64,000 nt of DNA from Mesorhizobium neociceri. Lineage in GTDB: Bacteria; Pseudomonadota; Alphaproteobacteria; Rhizobiales; Rhizobiaceae. How positions within the stretch are numbered: the stretch's first letter is position 1; every line of letters begins with the position of its first letter. The notes below the pieces were generated by a model. The model did not search any database, had not been told where the DNA came from, and worked only from the letters and a program-made list of their open reading frames with translations. This document shows positions 29,298-37,378 of the stretch, piece by piece. The stretch lies in assembly GCF_013520985.1 (NCBI RefSeq), contig NZ_JACDTY010000001.1, positions 62,001 to 126,000 of the forward strand. Reading direction: 5' to 3'. Position numbers and translations under genes: made by a program.

Positions 29298-30551
29298 ATG
29301 CTCACAGACATCGCACTTAAGAAGCTGAAACCAAAAGATAAAATATACAAAGTCACCGATCGTGACGGTATGTACGCGACCGTGGCTCCCACAGGGCAGA
29401 TATCGTTCCGATACGACTACCGAGTGAATGGTCGGCGAGAGACAGTGACGCTGGGCCGCTATGGTGAGGGAGGCATCTCGCTAGCAGAGGCGCGTGACCG
29501 CTGTCTTGCCGCACGAAAAATGGTGGCAGCCGGAAAATCACCAGCCCAGGAAAAGCAGCGTGACAAGAGGCGCCTGTCTGAGACGGGCACGTTCGGCGAT
29601 GCCGGCAGAAGTTGGTTTAAAGAGGCGAAGATGGCGCACAGCACGCGCTCCATGCGCAAAGCCGTCTTCGATCGAGACATCTTGCCGATTTGGGACAAAA
29701 GGCTCCTCACAGAAATAACATCGGACGATTTGCGGGCGCTGTGCGCAAAGGTGCGGGACCGTGGCGCACCGGCAACGGCCATTCATGTCCGGGATATTGT
29801 TAAGCAGGTCTATGGTTATGCCATTCTGCACGGCGAGAAGATCGCCAACCCGGCGGACGAGGTAGGGCCATCTTCGATAGCCACCTTCGAGGCGAAAGAC
29901 CGGGCGTTGTCACCCGTAGAAATTCGAATCATGCTGAAAGAGTTGGAGAATGTGCCGACCTTGCCGACCATTCGGTTGGGCCTAAAGCTGATCCTGCTCA
30001 CGATGGTTCGGAAAAGTGAGCTTCTGGACGCGACGTGGGATGAGGTCGACTTCGAGAACGCGGTATGGACCATTCCCAAAGAGCGAATGAAGCGGAAGAA
30101 GCCACATAACGTCTACCTGTCCCGCCAGTCCCTCGACATCATGATTGCGCTCAAGACTTGCGCTGCGAACTCTCGATACGTGCTTCCATCTCGCTATGAT
30201 GCCGACGAACCCATGTCGCGCGCGACCTTCAATCGGATTACGATGGCGATTGTGGACCGCGCAAAACAACAAAATCTGCCGCTTGCTCCCTTTACGGTGC
30301 ACGATCTACGGCGGACCGGCTCCACGCTCCTAAACGAGATCGGATTCAATCGCGACTGGATCGAAAAATGCCTTGCCCACGAAGATAGTCGGTCCTCCCG
30401 CGGCGTCTATAACAAGGCTGAATACGAACCGCAGCGGCGCCACATGCTGCAGGAATGGGCCGACATGATTGAAGCGTGGGCGGCTGGCAATAAACACGCA
30501 CCCACACTGCAGCCGATTTCTGGGGCAGCCGTTATCCTCGATCCGACTTGA
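29298..30551 (+). CDS. int: Tyrosine-type site-specific integrase of a genomic island
   Basis: A 417-aa tyrosine recombinase. The N-terminal DUF4102-type arm-DNA-binding region (LTDIALKKLKPKDKIYKVTD; GQISFRYDYRVNGRRETVTLG) is followed by the core-binding and catalytic domains. Catalytic residues are Arg in RKSELLDATWDEVD, HDLRRTGSTLL, and the final Tyr in RGVYNKAEY. Most P4-type island integrases are of this class, and it sits directly downstream of guaA. It should drive excision and insertion at the guaA 3' end. Confidence 0.93.
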   Translation: MLTDIALKKLKPKDKIYKVTDRDGMYATVAPTGQISFRYDYRVNGRRETVTLGRYGEGGISLAEARDRCLAARKMVAAGKSPAQEKQRDKRRLSETGTFGDAGRSWFKEAKMAHSTRSMRKAVFDRDILPIWDKRLLTEITSDDLRALCAKVRDRGAPATAIHVRDIVKQVYGYAILHGEKIANPADEVGPSSIATFEAKDRALSPVEIRIMLKELENVPTLPTIRLGLKLILLTMVRKSELLDATWDEVDFENAVWTIPKERMKRKKPHNVYLSRQSLDIMIALKTCAANSRYVLPSRYDADEPMSRATFNRITMAIVDRAKQQNLPLAPFTVHDLRRTGSTLLNEIGFNRDWIEKCLAHEDSRSSRGVYNKAEYEPQRRHMLQEWADMIEAWAAGNKHAPTLQPISGAAVILDPT

Positions 30552-30900
30552 CGGGCCTCGTCTTCCGCGACCGCACGTTTGGTCCCGGGGCCAGTTCGAT
30601 TGAGCCAGCAGAGGACGCGTTCCGCCTTTCCTGAATCCAGGCTTCGACTTCTCCCATGTCCCAAACGACGCAGCGGGGCGTCAGATTGAACCGTCGCGGG
30701 AACTCGCCTCGTCGTTCCATCTCATAAATAGTCGTATCCGATAACGGGACCATTTCTCGCAATTGCGATCGACGAACAGTTCGCACGACCTGTCGCGCCT
30801 CAATGTGCGGTAGAACTGGAAGGGAGCGATCCGCTGGCGCGGCTTCTATGCCTTGGCAGCTTTCGCATTGAGTTGGCTTCTGCCATTTGACCATGTGCAT
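30532..30900 (-). CDS. AlpA-family phage/island regulatory protein
   Basis: A 122-aa protein. The central region (VPLSDTTIYEMERRGEFP, then FNLTPRCVVWDMGEVEAWI) is the MerR-like winged helix of AlpA, the activator/excisionase-type regulator of P4-like islands. Longer at both ends than typical AlpA, with a CxxC pair near the N-terminus (CESC). Convergent with the integrase and overlapping its last 20 bp. Confidence 0.8.
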   Translation of the reverse strand: MHMVKWQKPTQCESCQGIEAAPADRSLPVLPHIEARQVVRTVRRSQLREMVPLSDTTIYEMERRGEFPRRFNLTPRCVVWDMGEVEAWIQERRNASSAGSIELAPGPNVRSRKTRPVKSDRG

Positions 30901-31536
30901 ACCGAAGGGCTTCTTCGGGCCAATGATCGTGCATCTGGTCCAATCCAGGTATAGCTCTCAAGTACGATCACCTCATCGTCTCAGAGCGCCCGAAGCTCTG
31001 TGCAACCTGATAGTCTGCGGCAGAAAGGTGTGTGGTACAGCTTTTAAATGCCGGTTCTACAGCGTGTCAGGATAGCCCACGACGACGAGTAGCTGGGATA
31101 CGCTGAAGGCCGCTTGGTGATCTGCGCATGGCGCCCTGATGCCAGCAAGCTCTCCGCACCACGCAGCGATTGTCGGCCCAGTATTCGGTTATTCGTTTGA
31201 TCCTCGCCAGACTGACATTGCCGGCGAATAGATTCCTCCTGGGGCCGGCCGCGATCCTGCTCGTATCGTTTTAGCGATGCATGTGGTCGCAGTGATCGCG
31301 CGCGCGAATGTGTTCTGGGCGCGGCCTGGCGGGTTATTATCACCGCCTGTTGCTCCAGTGCGCCGTGTATGTCGCGACGGCGTCTTTCTTGATCTCGTTT
31401 GCGCTGGGCGCTCGGAGGAGTTTCGTTCGAGCCATGTCCTACATTCGACGCCTGCCGGTTCTTGGCTATATGTGAGAGAATTTGCCGTAAGATTGCTGCC
31501 GTTCGTGCAACACAAGTGAGCAAGTCGCCTGGGTAT
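30901..31536. other. Gene-poor stretch inside the island
   Basis: No open frame here looks like a real gene. The longest possible frame (31044-31568, minus) would encode an Arg/Gln-rich product with unnatural composition. Frames shift frequently, as in decayed transposase or mobile-gene remnants, but no family could be named. Confidence 0.4.
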
Positions 31537-32631
31537 TTAGGCGACTCCAGGCGATACGGAGCATTCACTCTTCTTTACGCAATCGGCGAAAAGCTCAGGC
31601 TCCTTTTCTGCCAGTGTAAAAAAAGCCTCGAAAAGTCGGCCAGGAGCCTTCCTCAGAATCTCGACACTAACGTCCACTTTGCTGAGTAGCGGGGCGAGGG
31701 GAGACCCCACCAACGACATTATTGGGTTCTGACCAAGGGCCAGCTGAACGTGGGTAGGTACTAGCGCGAACAAAATTAAGGTATGAATCTGACGTATGAA
31801 CACGGCTGCTTCGCCGATCGTGGCGCAATCAAACTCCCGGAGCAAAAGCGGCACAGGATGTGATTCCACCCAGCGCTCGCGCCAGCCGCTTTCGCGAGGA
31901 AAGCCAGCGGTTACGAATGTCCCAAGAGGGTCAGCCCGAATCTTACGCCGCGACGGATAAGCCACAGCTTCTGGCGAACGCGTGCGGCCGGCACCGTGCA
32001 TCTTTGCCCTGATGAAAAGCCGGGACGTTTCCGCATGTATCTCGTCACCATAGGCGTCGAATTCCCGCTGATGTCCGCCCCATTTCAGATATTCGGACAG
32101 GCGATATCCTGCGACTTTGTCGTCGACAATGACCTCATCGGACTCAGCCACAAAGAGGCTGGAGACCGCCTCATCGGCGATCGCGCAGCACGCGTGGTAA
32201 CCGGGATAGTCGTCCAGGAACGTCTTGGAATTTTGTGCCACCCCTTCGATCAGGTCTTGTGGAGTAGAGAGTGCCGAAGACACCATGGAGGCAATGTAGG
32301 TCCTGTCATACACCGTATCGGCATCGGCTTGCAGGATCAAAAGGTCTTCATTGGGAACCCCGTGTTCATCTGCGAAGGACTTGGCCATCAGTACCCCCAG
32401 ATGTCGCGGCGGAACGTAACCGCGGTCAAGCGTCTGTCCCAATAGGACCGTTTTTGGGGTGTTTTTCTTGATGATCTCCATCACCGCAGCGGTGTCGTCC
32501 GTCGAGCCGTTATCGACCAAGATTAGGACGGTATCGGGTGGTGACGCGTCACCCCCGAAACCGAGTGAAAGGCAAGTCTCGGCCAGGTAGGCTTCTTCAT
32601 TAAGACAGGGAAGGACGACGGCCGTCTGCAT
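31537..32631 (-). CDS. Family 2 glycosyltransferase of the RiPP-type operon
   Basis: A 364-aa GT-A-fold glycosyltransferase. N-terminal VVLPCLNEEAYLAETC and LVDNGSTDDT give the nucleotide-sugar site, and LILQADADTVYD carries the DxD-like metal motif. The C-terminal ~100 residues match nothing known, with one hydrophobic stretch (AVFIRQIHTLILFALVPTH). Last gene of the six-gene minus-strand operon, 27 bp after the DUF483-like gene. It may glycosylate the modified peptide or a cell-surface sugar; the former is inferred only from position. Confidence 0.75.
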   Translation of the reverse strand: MQTAVVLPCLNEEAYLAETCLSLGFGGDASPPDTVLILVDNGSTDDTAAVMEIIKKNTPKTVLLGQTLDRGYVPPRHLGVLMAKSFADEHGVPNEDLLILQADADTVYDRTYIASMVSSALSTPQDLIEGVAQNSKTFLDDYPGYHACCAIADEAVSSLFVAESDEVIVDDKVAGYRLSEYLKWGGHQREFDAYGDEIHAETSRLFIRAKMHGAGRTRSPEAVAYPSRRKIRADPLGTFVTAGFPRESGWRERWVESHPVPLLLREFDCATIGEAAVFIRQIHTLILFALVPTHVQLALGQNPIMSLVGSPLAPLLSKVDVSVEILRKAPGRLFEAFFTLAEKEPELFADCVKKSECSVSPGVA

Positions 32632-32658
32632 TGAAGCCTCGCAACAAAAACACGTTCA

Positions 32659-33165
32659 CTATGCCCTCTGAGGGGGATGCAACAGCGCAAGAACATGTGT
32701 GGCCATTCGCAGCGACGCCGAACAATTAGGGGAGCAGGGGATGTGGCTGATGACGGCGCCGCCTGCCGTGTATCCCGAGACCATTGTAAATGCAAAGTTC
32801 CCCATATGTCGCCGCTTCGAGACCTGCTCAGACCATGCGTCCAGGTGTGTTTCGCCGACTCGCTGCGCAATGCGGGCACAACACGGCGGGTAGCCGAGCC
32901 ATTGTCCCAGCCAGGCCGTGTGTTGGCCCGCAGTCTGATCGATGGTTAAAACCCGTCTGACCAGCTCTGGCCGTCTCGAAAAGGCAGCGAAATTGTCCCG
33001 ATCGCGACAAAAATAAAGTCCTCTCAGGCGGGCCCACCGTCCCACTTCAGCATCGCTGACCACGCCCTGGATTTCGGTCCGAAAGACAGGCCGCACGTTG
33101 AGCAGCACCTGCCGCAGGTCGACCATCGCCGAGGGCTTCAGCCATTTTGGTCTGACCAAGGTCAA
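32659..33165 (-). CDS. DUF483-like cysteine-rich protein, function unknown
   Basis: A 168-aa protein. Its conserved parts are HTAWLGQWLGYPPCCARIA in the middle and SHIPCSPNCSASL near the C-terminus. This CC plus HxPCxxxC pattern resembles DUF483 proteins, whose role is unknown. The Cys/His set could bind a metal. Its start overlaps the GNAT stop by 4 bp, so it is firmly part of the peptide-modification operon. The family call is from remembered motif shape. Confidence 0.55.
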   Translation of the reverse strand: MTLVRPKWLKPSAMVDLRQVLLNVRPVFRTEIQGVVSDAEVGRWARLRGLYFCRDRDNFAAFSRRPELVRRVLTIDQTAGQHTAWLGQWLGYPPCCARIAQRVGETHLDAWSEQVSKRRHMGNFAFTMVSGYTAGGAVISHIPCSPNCSASLRMATHVLALLHPPQRA

Positions 33166-33629
33166 TTGCGTCGCCAGACTAGGAGAAGCTGCGTCATCGA
33201 CGGTCGTGTGTCGTCCTTGAACCCTGCTTCTTCGGCCGCTCGTCGCGAGGCATCGTTACCCTTGCGCATATGGGCGTAAATCACGTCATAGCGGCTTGCC
33301 TCACACGCCTTTCTGTAGGCGACCCTGCCAATGCGTCGCCCCTGGCTCGTGGTGTTGAGATAGATTTGAATGGAGGCATGTTGGCCGACGGGAGCCTCAT
33401 CGATAAAATTAATGAACACGACGCCGGCTCGTTTACCGTCGGCTTCGATCCTCCAGGCTTCGCCGCCCGGCCCGCCACCGCGTTTCGCGTTCCCCTTTGT
33501 CGGGACGAGGACCACCTGATCGGCTTGAACGAATGTGCTGGCCGGCTTGAAGCGCGTGGCTTTGGGTTTTGGAGTAGGTCGTGTTGGTTTGCGGCGTGGG
33601 CCAGATTTGGGTGGGGTCTTAGCGCCCAT
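33162..33629 (-). CDS. GNAT-family acetyltransferase of the RiPP-type operon
   Basis: A 155-aa protein. After a basic Pro/Lys-rich N-terminus of about 35 residues, the GNAT core is seen: IQIYLNTTSQGRRIGRVAYR (acetyl-CoA pyrophosphate loop Q-GRR-I-G) and ASRRAAEEAGF, the usual C-terminal helix. The start overlaps the arginase-like gene by 11 bp and its stop overlaps the next gene by 4 bp. In this cluster a likely acceptor is a side-chain amine, for instance ornithine made by the adjacent arginase-like enzyme. That is an inference. Confidence 0.75.
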   Translation of the reverse strand: MGAKTPPKSGPRRKPTRPTPKPKATRFKPASTFVQADQVVLVPTKGNAKRGGGPGGEAWRIEADGKRAGVVFINFIDEAPVGQHASIQIYLNTTSQGRRIGRVAYRKACEASRYDVIYAHMRKGNDASRRAAEEAGFKDDTRPSMTQLLLVWRRN

Positions 33630-34623
33630 AAATGCGCTCCAGTTCCGGTATCAGCCGATCCGCAGCCTCTTCCCAATATTCCGCCGGGAAAAATCCCGGC
33701 GAATAGGCGACTACAATATCAACCAGTCGGGAGCCGAGACCAGAACCGGCGAGAGCGGCCGTGAGGTCGTCGATCTTTTCCAGGATGCACTCCATGGGCG
33801 GATCGAAAAGGTTCAAACGGCTTTCCCAGTTGGTATCCCCGTCGTATCTATTGTTGAAGTAATCCATGTCGATATGCAGAACCGTTGGTTGGTCTGGCAG
33901 GGTCTCAAGCCAATCGGCGAGATCAGGCGTCACTCGATAACGGCCGGGTCCAGTCTGTCGGGCTACCGGGGCCAGTTCTACCGCGGGTCGAGAGCGACCA
34001 GGCTCCAGCAAATCATCTCGCTGGGTGGCCAACTCAATCGCAAAATCCTGGGTCGAAAGAACCTTAGGGGGTTGGCAAAGCTGACGGACCTCGGCTTGGC
34101 GGAAGCCATGCAGAAACGGGGTCAGGAAGCTGCCCATCCCGATGGCGCCGCTTTCTATGGCGGCGGTTACGCTCCCGGGATCCTCAAGATCGCAAAACGA
34201 ACCGGTAATGGGGTCTTTCCATCTGCCGTTTTCCTCAAACAGACGCGGACTCGCTAAATCCCGATGATCGTCGACGTGGAGGATCAGCACGTGTTCATCT
34301 GGACAGATTCCTGAGGCATGCACCCATTCACTCCAGCTTTGAAGGGTCCAGCTATCGTATAGGGCGCTCAGCACGTGACCCTTTCTGGTGCGGGCCGTAG
34401 CCATGGTCGGGAGGGTGACGTCGCCACCCCACCAGGCCAGGCCCTGCTGCAGCCGCGGGTCGACGTGTCTGTCGAGCCCATCCGGCCACATCAGGCTCAA
34501 ACGCCAGCCGGCACCTCCAAGTACTGCCTCGGCATCTTTGTCACAGAAATAATCGCGGAGGACTGCGTGCCGGCTCGACTTCGAGATCGGCAGGCGATCG
34601 ATGGGGAGCTGCAAGGTGCTCAC
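33619..34623 (-). CDS. UPF0489/arginase-like enzyme, candidate peptide arginase
   Basis: A 334-aa protein. HVDDHRD (residues 116-122) and HIDMDYFNN (250-258) match the metal-binding motifs of the ureohydrolase fold as found in UPF0489 proteins. Members of this group act as peptide arginases that turn arginine into ornithine inside ribosomal peptides. The small operon-encoded precursor is Arg-rich at its C-terminus, which fits. Its start overlaps the radical SAM stop by 4 bp. A sugar or polyamine hydrolase role cannot be excluded from motifs alone. Confidence 0.72.
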   Translation of the reverse strand: MSTLQLPIDRLPISKSSRHAVLRDYFCDKDAEAVLGGAGWRLSLMWPDGLDRHVDPRLQQGLAWWGGDVTLPTMATARTRKGHVLSALYDSWTLQSWSEWVHASGICPDEHVLILHVDDHRDLASPRLFEENGRWKDPITGSFCDLEDPGSVTAAIESGAIGMGSFLTPFLHGFRQAEVRQLCQPPKVLSTQDFAIELATQRDDLLEPGRSRPAVELAPVARQTGPGRYRVTPDLADWLETLPDQPTVLHIDMDYFNNRYDGDTNWESRLNLFDPPMECILEKIDDLTAALAGSGLGSRLVDIVVAYSPGFFPAEYWEEAADRLIPELERIYGR

Positions 34624-36761
34624 GCGGCCCGAATCACGCTCTTCGAGGCTTTCTTGAGAACTTCAGTCAAAGAGCGCCCGGTGTTTGTCAGTGGGCAGCT
34701 CAAGAGCGTAGCAAAGGCCTCCGAAAGGTGCTCGTCGGTGTCTCTGATCTGGTTGATCGCCCGGTTGTGTAGACGCGATGGCCCATTCTGCCGTACGAAA
34801 TCCCAAAACCGGCGAAGCTCGACAAACACAAATACCGCGTGCAGGAGGCCCGAGGGCGGCCGCAAATCTTCACGCCAAGGTGAGACCACCCGCAATTCGG
34901 TTGGCTCGACTGTGGGGGAGATACGCTCAAGTAAATAGAGCTTCTGATGCCGATGCTCGTGGATTAAAGAATCCGCCAAATCATAAGGGTCAATCAAGCG
35001 GTCCCCTTGCCAAACGGACACATATAGCGCCCCGGGTACTGTGTTGTCGCTAAAGGAGACAATCTTCTCGGGATGGGCCAACGGGTCGCGGACGAATTGA
35101 ATGGCGTGGCAGGCCATCCTGATCTCCCCAGCCAGCGCTGGGCGCCACGCTTCGACGATCCGCAGCGCCTCGTGGACCAATGATCGTGCCGGCGAAGACC
35201 AAGCCTCTGTTTCGAAATAGATGGCGTCGCCAAACGGCTTACGCAGCCAGGGATCCTCGCGCGCCACGGCCAAAGAGACGAGATCGTCTTCCGACCGGCC
35301 TAGCAGGTCTGCGAGGTATGCCGCGTCGGCAGATAGCGGCTGCCCATCGACTGTATGAACTACCCGTCCTAGGTTCTGGGAGGCCAGCGTCCTCTGCCAG
35401 GCGACCGCCCCGGCCTGCTGGCAAACCAAAGCCATCCGCTTTGGGTCTCGGTCGTTAAGCTCCGAAACTCTTTCAAATTCTCCGGGCGTCAGGAAACTTG
35501 TTGCTTCCAAGAACTCACTTGTCAGAGCTGCACGTGATGCGCCGCACAGGAATTCCATTTCCGTGGTGCCGCGCTCTGCCGATTCATAGCTTTCAAACCT
35601 AAAGGCCTCTGGGAGCGTCTCAGCTGGTTTTGAGGCGCTGTCCAGCAAACCCTGAACGCGTTTGCGGATATGACCGACGAGTGCAGTCATTTCTCCGCAA
35701 TAGACAGTCGGGTTGTCAAAGCCGTTCGCTCCGTAGCGATGCGGGAGTGAGCCACCGCCACAGATGTCAACGATGGCACATTCCTGGCAAGTTGCGCTGA
35801 GACCCGGCTTGCTCAGCAGATGTCTGTGGACGGCCAGATGATCGGACGATGCGATCGATGAAATCTCGGTGTCCACAACGGTACCGCCGATTTTTGTCGC
35901 ACCATCCTTTGTGACCTTCAGCACGTCTAAGTCGTGATAGCTACCATCAGTTTCGATGCTGATAAGGCTGACATCACCCAGCCCAAAAGCATCCGTAGTC
36001 GACGGCAGTCCCGCGACAGCGTCAAGTAGGGCCTCAAACGTGCGGACCGAAAGCTGGGGGTAGCTGTCAAGCCAGACATCAAAGGCACGGCACAGCCAAG
36101 CCTCGTACAAGTCGGGCTGGTCGCTCCGACCGGCAGGCTGTCGCAGATGATGCGCATCGGGCAACAGGAAATCCAGCTTGGGGACTTCATGCGCGGCGAA
36201 ATAGGCCAGAAGGTCTTCCGCGGGCGTTGTCGGGTCAACGACGGCGATGACCCCGGCGAAGACCGTCGGATGCTTTTTGAGGCGTTCCAACGCGCCTTCA
36301 ACCCGCTCGAAACTTGACCGGCCCTTCTTCGAATTGCGATGCTTATCGTTAGCGTATTTTGGCCCATCGAGGCTGAGGGAAATGCTTATGTCAGCCGCTT
36401 CGAATGCTCGAAGCGCGGCTTCGGTCAACAAGAGTCCATTTGTTTGCAAACCAATATCGACGGATGACGATGTCGCCGCCCGGATCTGCCTCGCGAACGC
36501 CACGAGGGTCCCAACCCCAGCGAGCAAAGGCTCCCCCCCGTGGAAAATGACCGTGGAGCGTTTTATCGATTCTTCAGCCAAGTAACTCGCCAGTCTATGT
36601 GCAAAAGCTCCACGATCACCAGCCGAGAGCAATTTTGGCATCGACCGCCAGGATTGATCGGCATGGTGATAAACGTAGCAATAATCACAATCGAGGTTGC
36701 AGCGCGAGGCAACCTTGACCAGGAACGAAGTAATCCGGGGAGGCGCCTCGCTAACTGTCAT
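34620..36761 (-). CDS. Radical SAM/SPASM peptide maturase (FxsB-like) fused to a HExxH domain
   Basis: A 713-aa two-domain protein. The N-terminal radical SAM domain starts with SRCNLDCDYCYVYH (Cys21, Cys25, Cys28), followed by HGGEPLLAG. The SPASM region (ATCQECAIVDICGGG...VYCGEM, near residues 325-365) binds extra FeS clusters. The C-terminal ~350 residues contain LIHEHRHQ (HExxH at 601-605), a domain known in some FxsB-type enzymes as an alpha-ketoglutarate-dependent peptide beta-hydroxylase. Fused enzymes of this kind have been reported to form cyclophane crosslinks and hydroxylate the same peptide. It begins 4 bp inside the stop of the 64-aa upstream gene, which is therefore its likely substrate. 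Confidence 0.88.
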   Translation of the reverse strand: MTVSEAPPRITSFLVKVASRCNLDCDYCYVYHHADQSWRSMPKLLSAGDRGAFAHRLASYLAEESIKRSTVIFHGGEPLLAGVGTLVAFARQIRAATSSSVDIGLQTNGLLLTEAALRAFEAADISISLSLDGPKYANDKHRNSKKGRSSFERVEGALERLKKHPTVFAGVIAVVDPTTPAEDLLAYFAAHEVPKLDFLLPDAHHLRQPAGRSDQPDLYEAWLCRAFDVWLDSYPQLSVRTFEALLDAVAGLPSTTDAFGLGDVSLISIETDGSYHDLDVLKVTKDGATKIGGTVVDTEISSIASSDHLAVHRHLLSKPGLSATCQECAIVDICGGGSLPHRYGANGFDNPTVYCGEMTALVGHIRKRVQGLLDSASKPAETLPEAFRFESYESAERGTTEMEFLCGASRAALTSEFLEATSFLTPGEFERVSELNDRDPKRMALVCQQAGAVAWQRTLASQNLGRVVHTVDGQPLSADAAYLADLLGRSEDDLVSLAVAREDPWLRKPFGDAIYFETEAWSSPARSLVHEALRIVEAWRPALAGEIRMACHAIQFVRDPLAHPEKIVSFSDNTVPGALYVSVWQGDRLIDPYDLADSLIHEHRHQKLYLLERISPTVEPTELRVVSPWREDLRPPSGLLHAVFVFVELRRFWDFVRQNGPSRLHNRAINQIRDTDEHLSEAFATLLSCPLTNTGRSLTEVLKKASKSVIRAA

Positions 36762-36952
36762 GACCGACTGTGGCGGTGATGCATCCTGTCATAGCTTGTG
36801 ATGACGTCGCTTGGTTCCGCCTGAGACAATAAGCGTCCTTGCAGACGCTGCAGAGCCGGATTGGCCGGACGGCTCCTCAGAAGGGTGGTGCGCACGTCCC
36901 GATTCGGAACGGCGGGAGAGGCAGAAACCTTTTGGTGATTTGGATTCGACAT
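36758..36952 (-). CDS. Candidate RiPP precursor peptide, 64 aa
   Basis: A short reading frame with CGGAG 7 bp before its ATG and a stop that overlaps the maturase ATG (ATGA). It encodes an N-terminal leader rich in Ser, Arg and Pro and a C-terminal core SYDRMHHRHSRS (residues 53-64). The core has one aromatic residue (Tyr54), three His and three Arg. In cyclophane RiPPs, rSAM enzymes crosslink an aromatic ring to a residue two positions on (here Tyr54 to Arg56 is possible), and arginase would act on the Arg residues. No cleavage GG motif or Cys is seen. No similar peptide was found in this window, so its core assignment is inference. Confidence 0.72.
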   Translation of the reverse strand: MSNPNHQKVSASPAVPNRDVRTTLLRSRPANPALQRLQGRLLSQAEPSDVITSYDRMHHRHSRS

Positions 36953-36978
36953 ATGAAACTCCGATTGTTTACGGCGCT

Positions 36979-36984
36979 ATTATA
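36979..36984 (-). promoter_or_regulatory. Promoter -10 box (TATAAT) of the peptide-modification operon
   Basis: A perfect TATAAT on the minus strand lies 26 bp before the precursor ATG, with CGGAG and start codon following. No clear -35 hexamer was seen at 16-18 bp, so an activator may be needed. AT-rich DNA upstream also separates it from the divergent SIR2 gene. Confidence 0.5.
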
Positions 36985-37378
36985 GCATGCTGAAAAGCAG
37001 AAGCTATCAGTTTTCATGGAGGCATTCGTCGCGCGGTTACGGGGATGGGTCTGTCAATAATTGTATTGCGGGGCACGCCTTAAATTGAAATGCTGGCATC
37101 AGTAACAACGTTAAAATCTACGATGAGATTTCAATATCGAGAGTCATCAGGGAAGAGAATTACCCGGCCTGTTTGTTAACACATTGGTCCGCAAGGCGCA
37201 CCAACGTCACTACGGATAGTTGGAGCGATATCACCATACAGCGATGGAATTCGCCTAACGGGGCATGATCTTAGCTCATTTCATCCACAGGATGCTGCGA
37301 CGCTCTCGAGACATTGCAGAAAAATTTTGTACAATTCACCACTCTTGAGCATTTGCGATCAACCCAGGTGACACCCGG
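36985..37378. other. AT-rich divergent regulatory region
   Basis: About 390 bp between the peptide operon and the SIR2 gene, clearly richer in A/T than the surrounding chromosome. It contains short repeats (TCATCAG, GTTAACACATTGG, AATTTTGTACAATT near 37324, an ACAATT/AATTGT-type palindrome). No gene was recognised. It should hold both promoters and any operator. Confidence 0.4.

Noticed and set aside
31044..31568. 174-residue minus-strand open frame in the island
   Set aside because: Composition is unnatural (Arg/Gln/Ser-rich) and no domain or good start site is seen. It is treated as decayed DNA.
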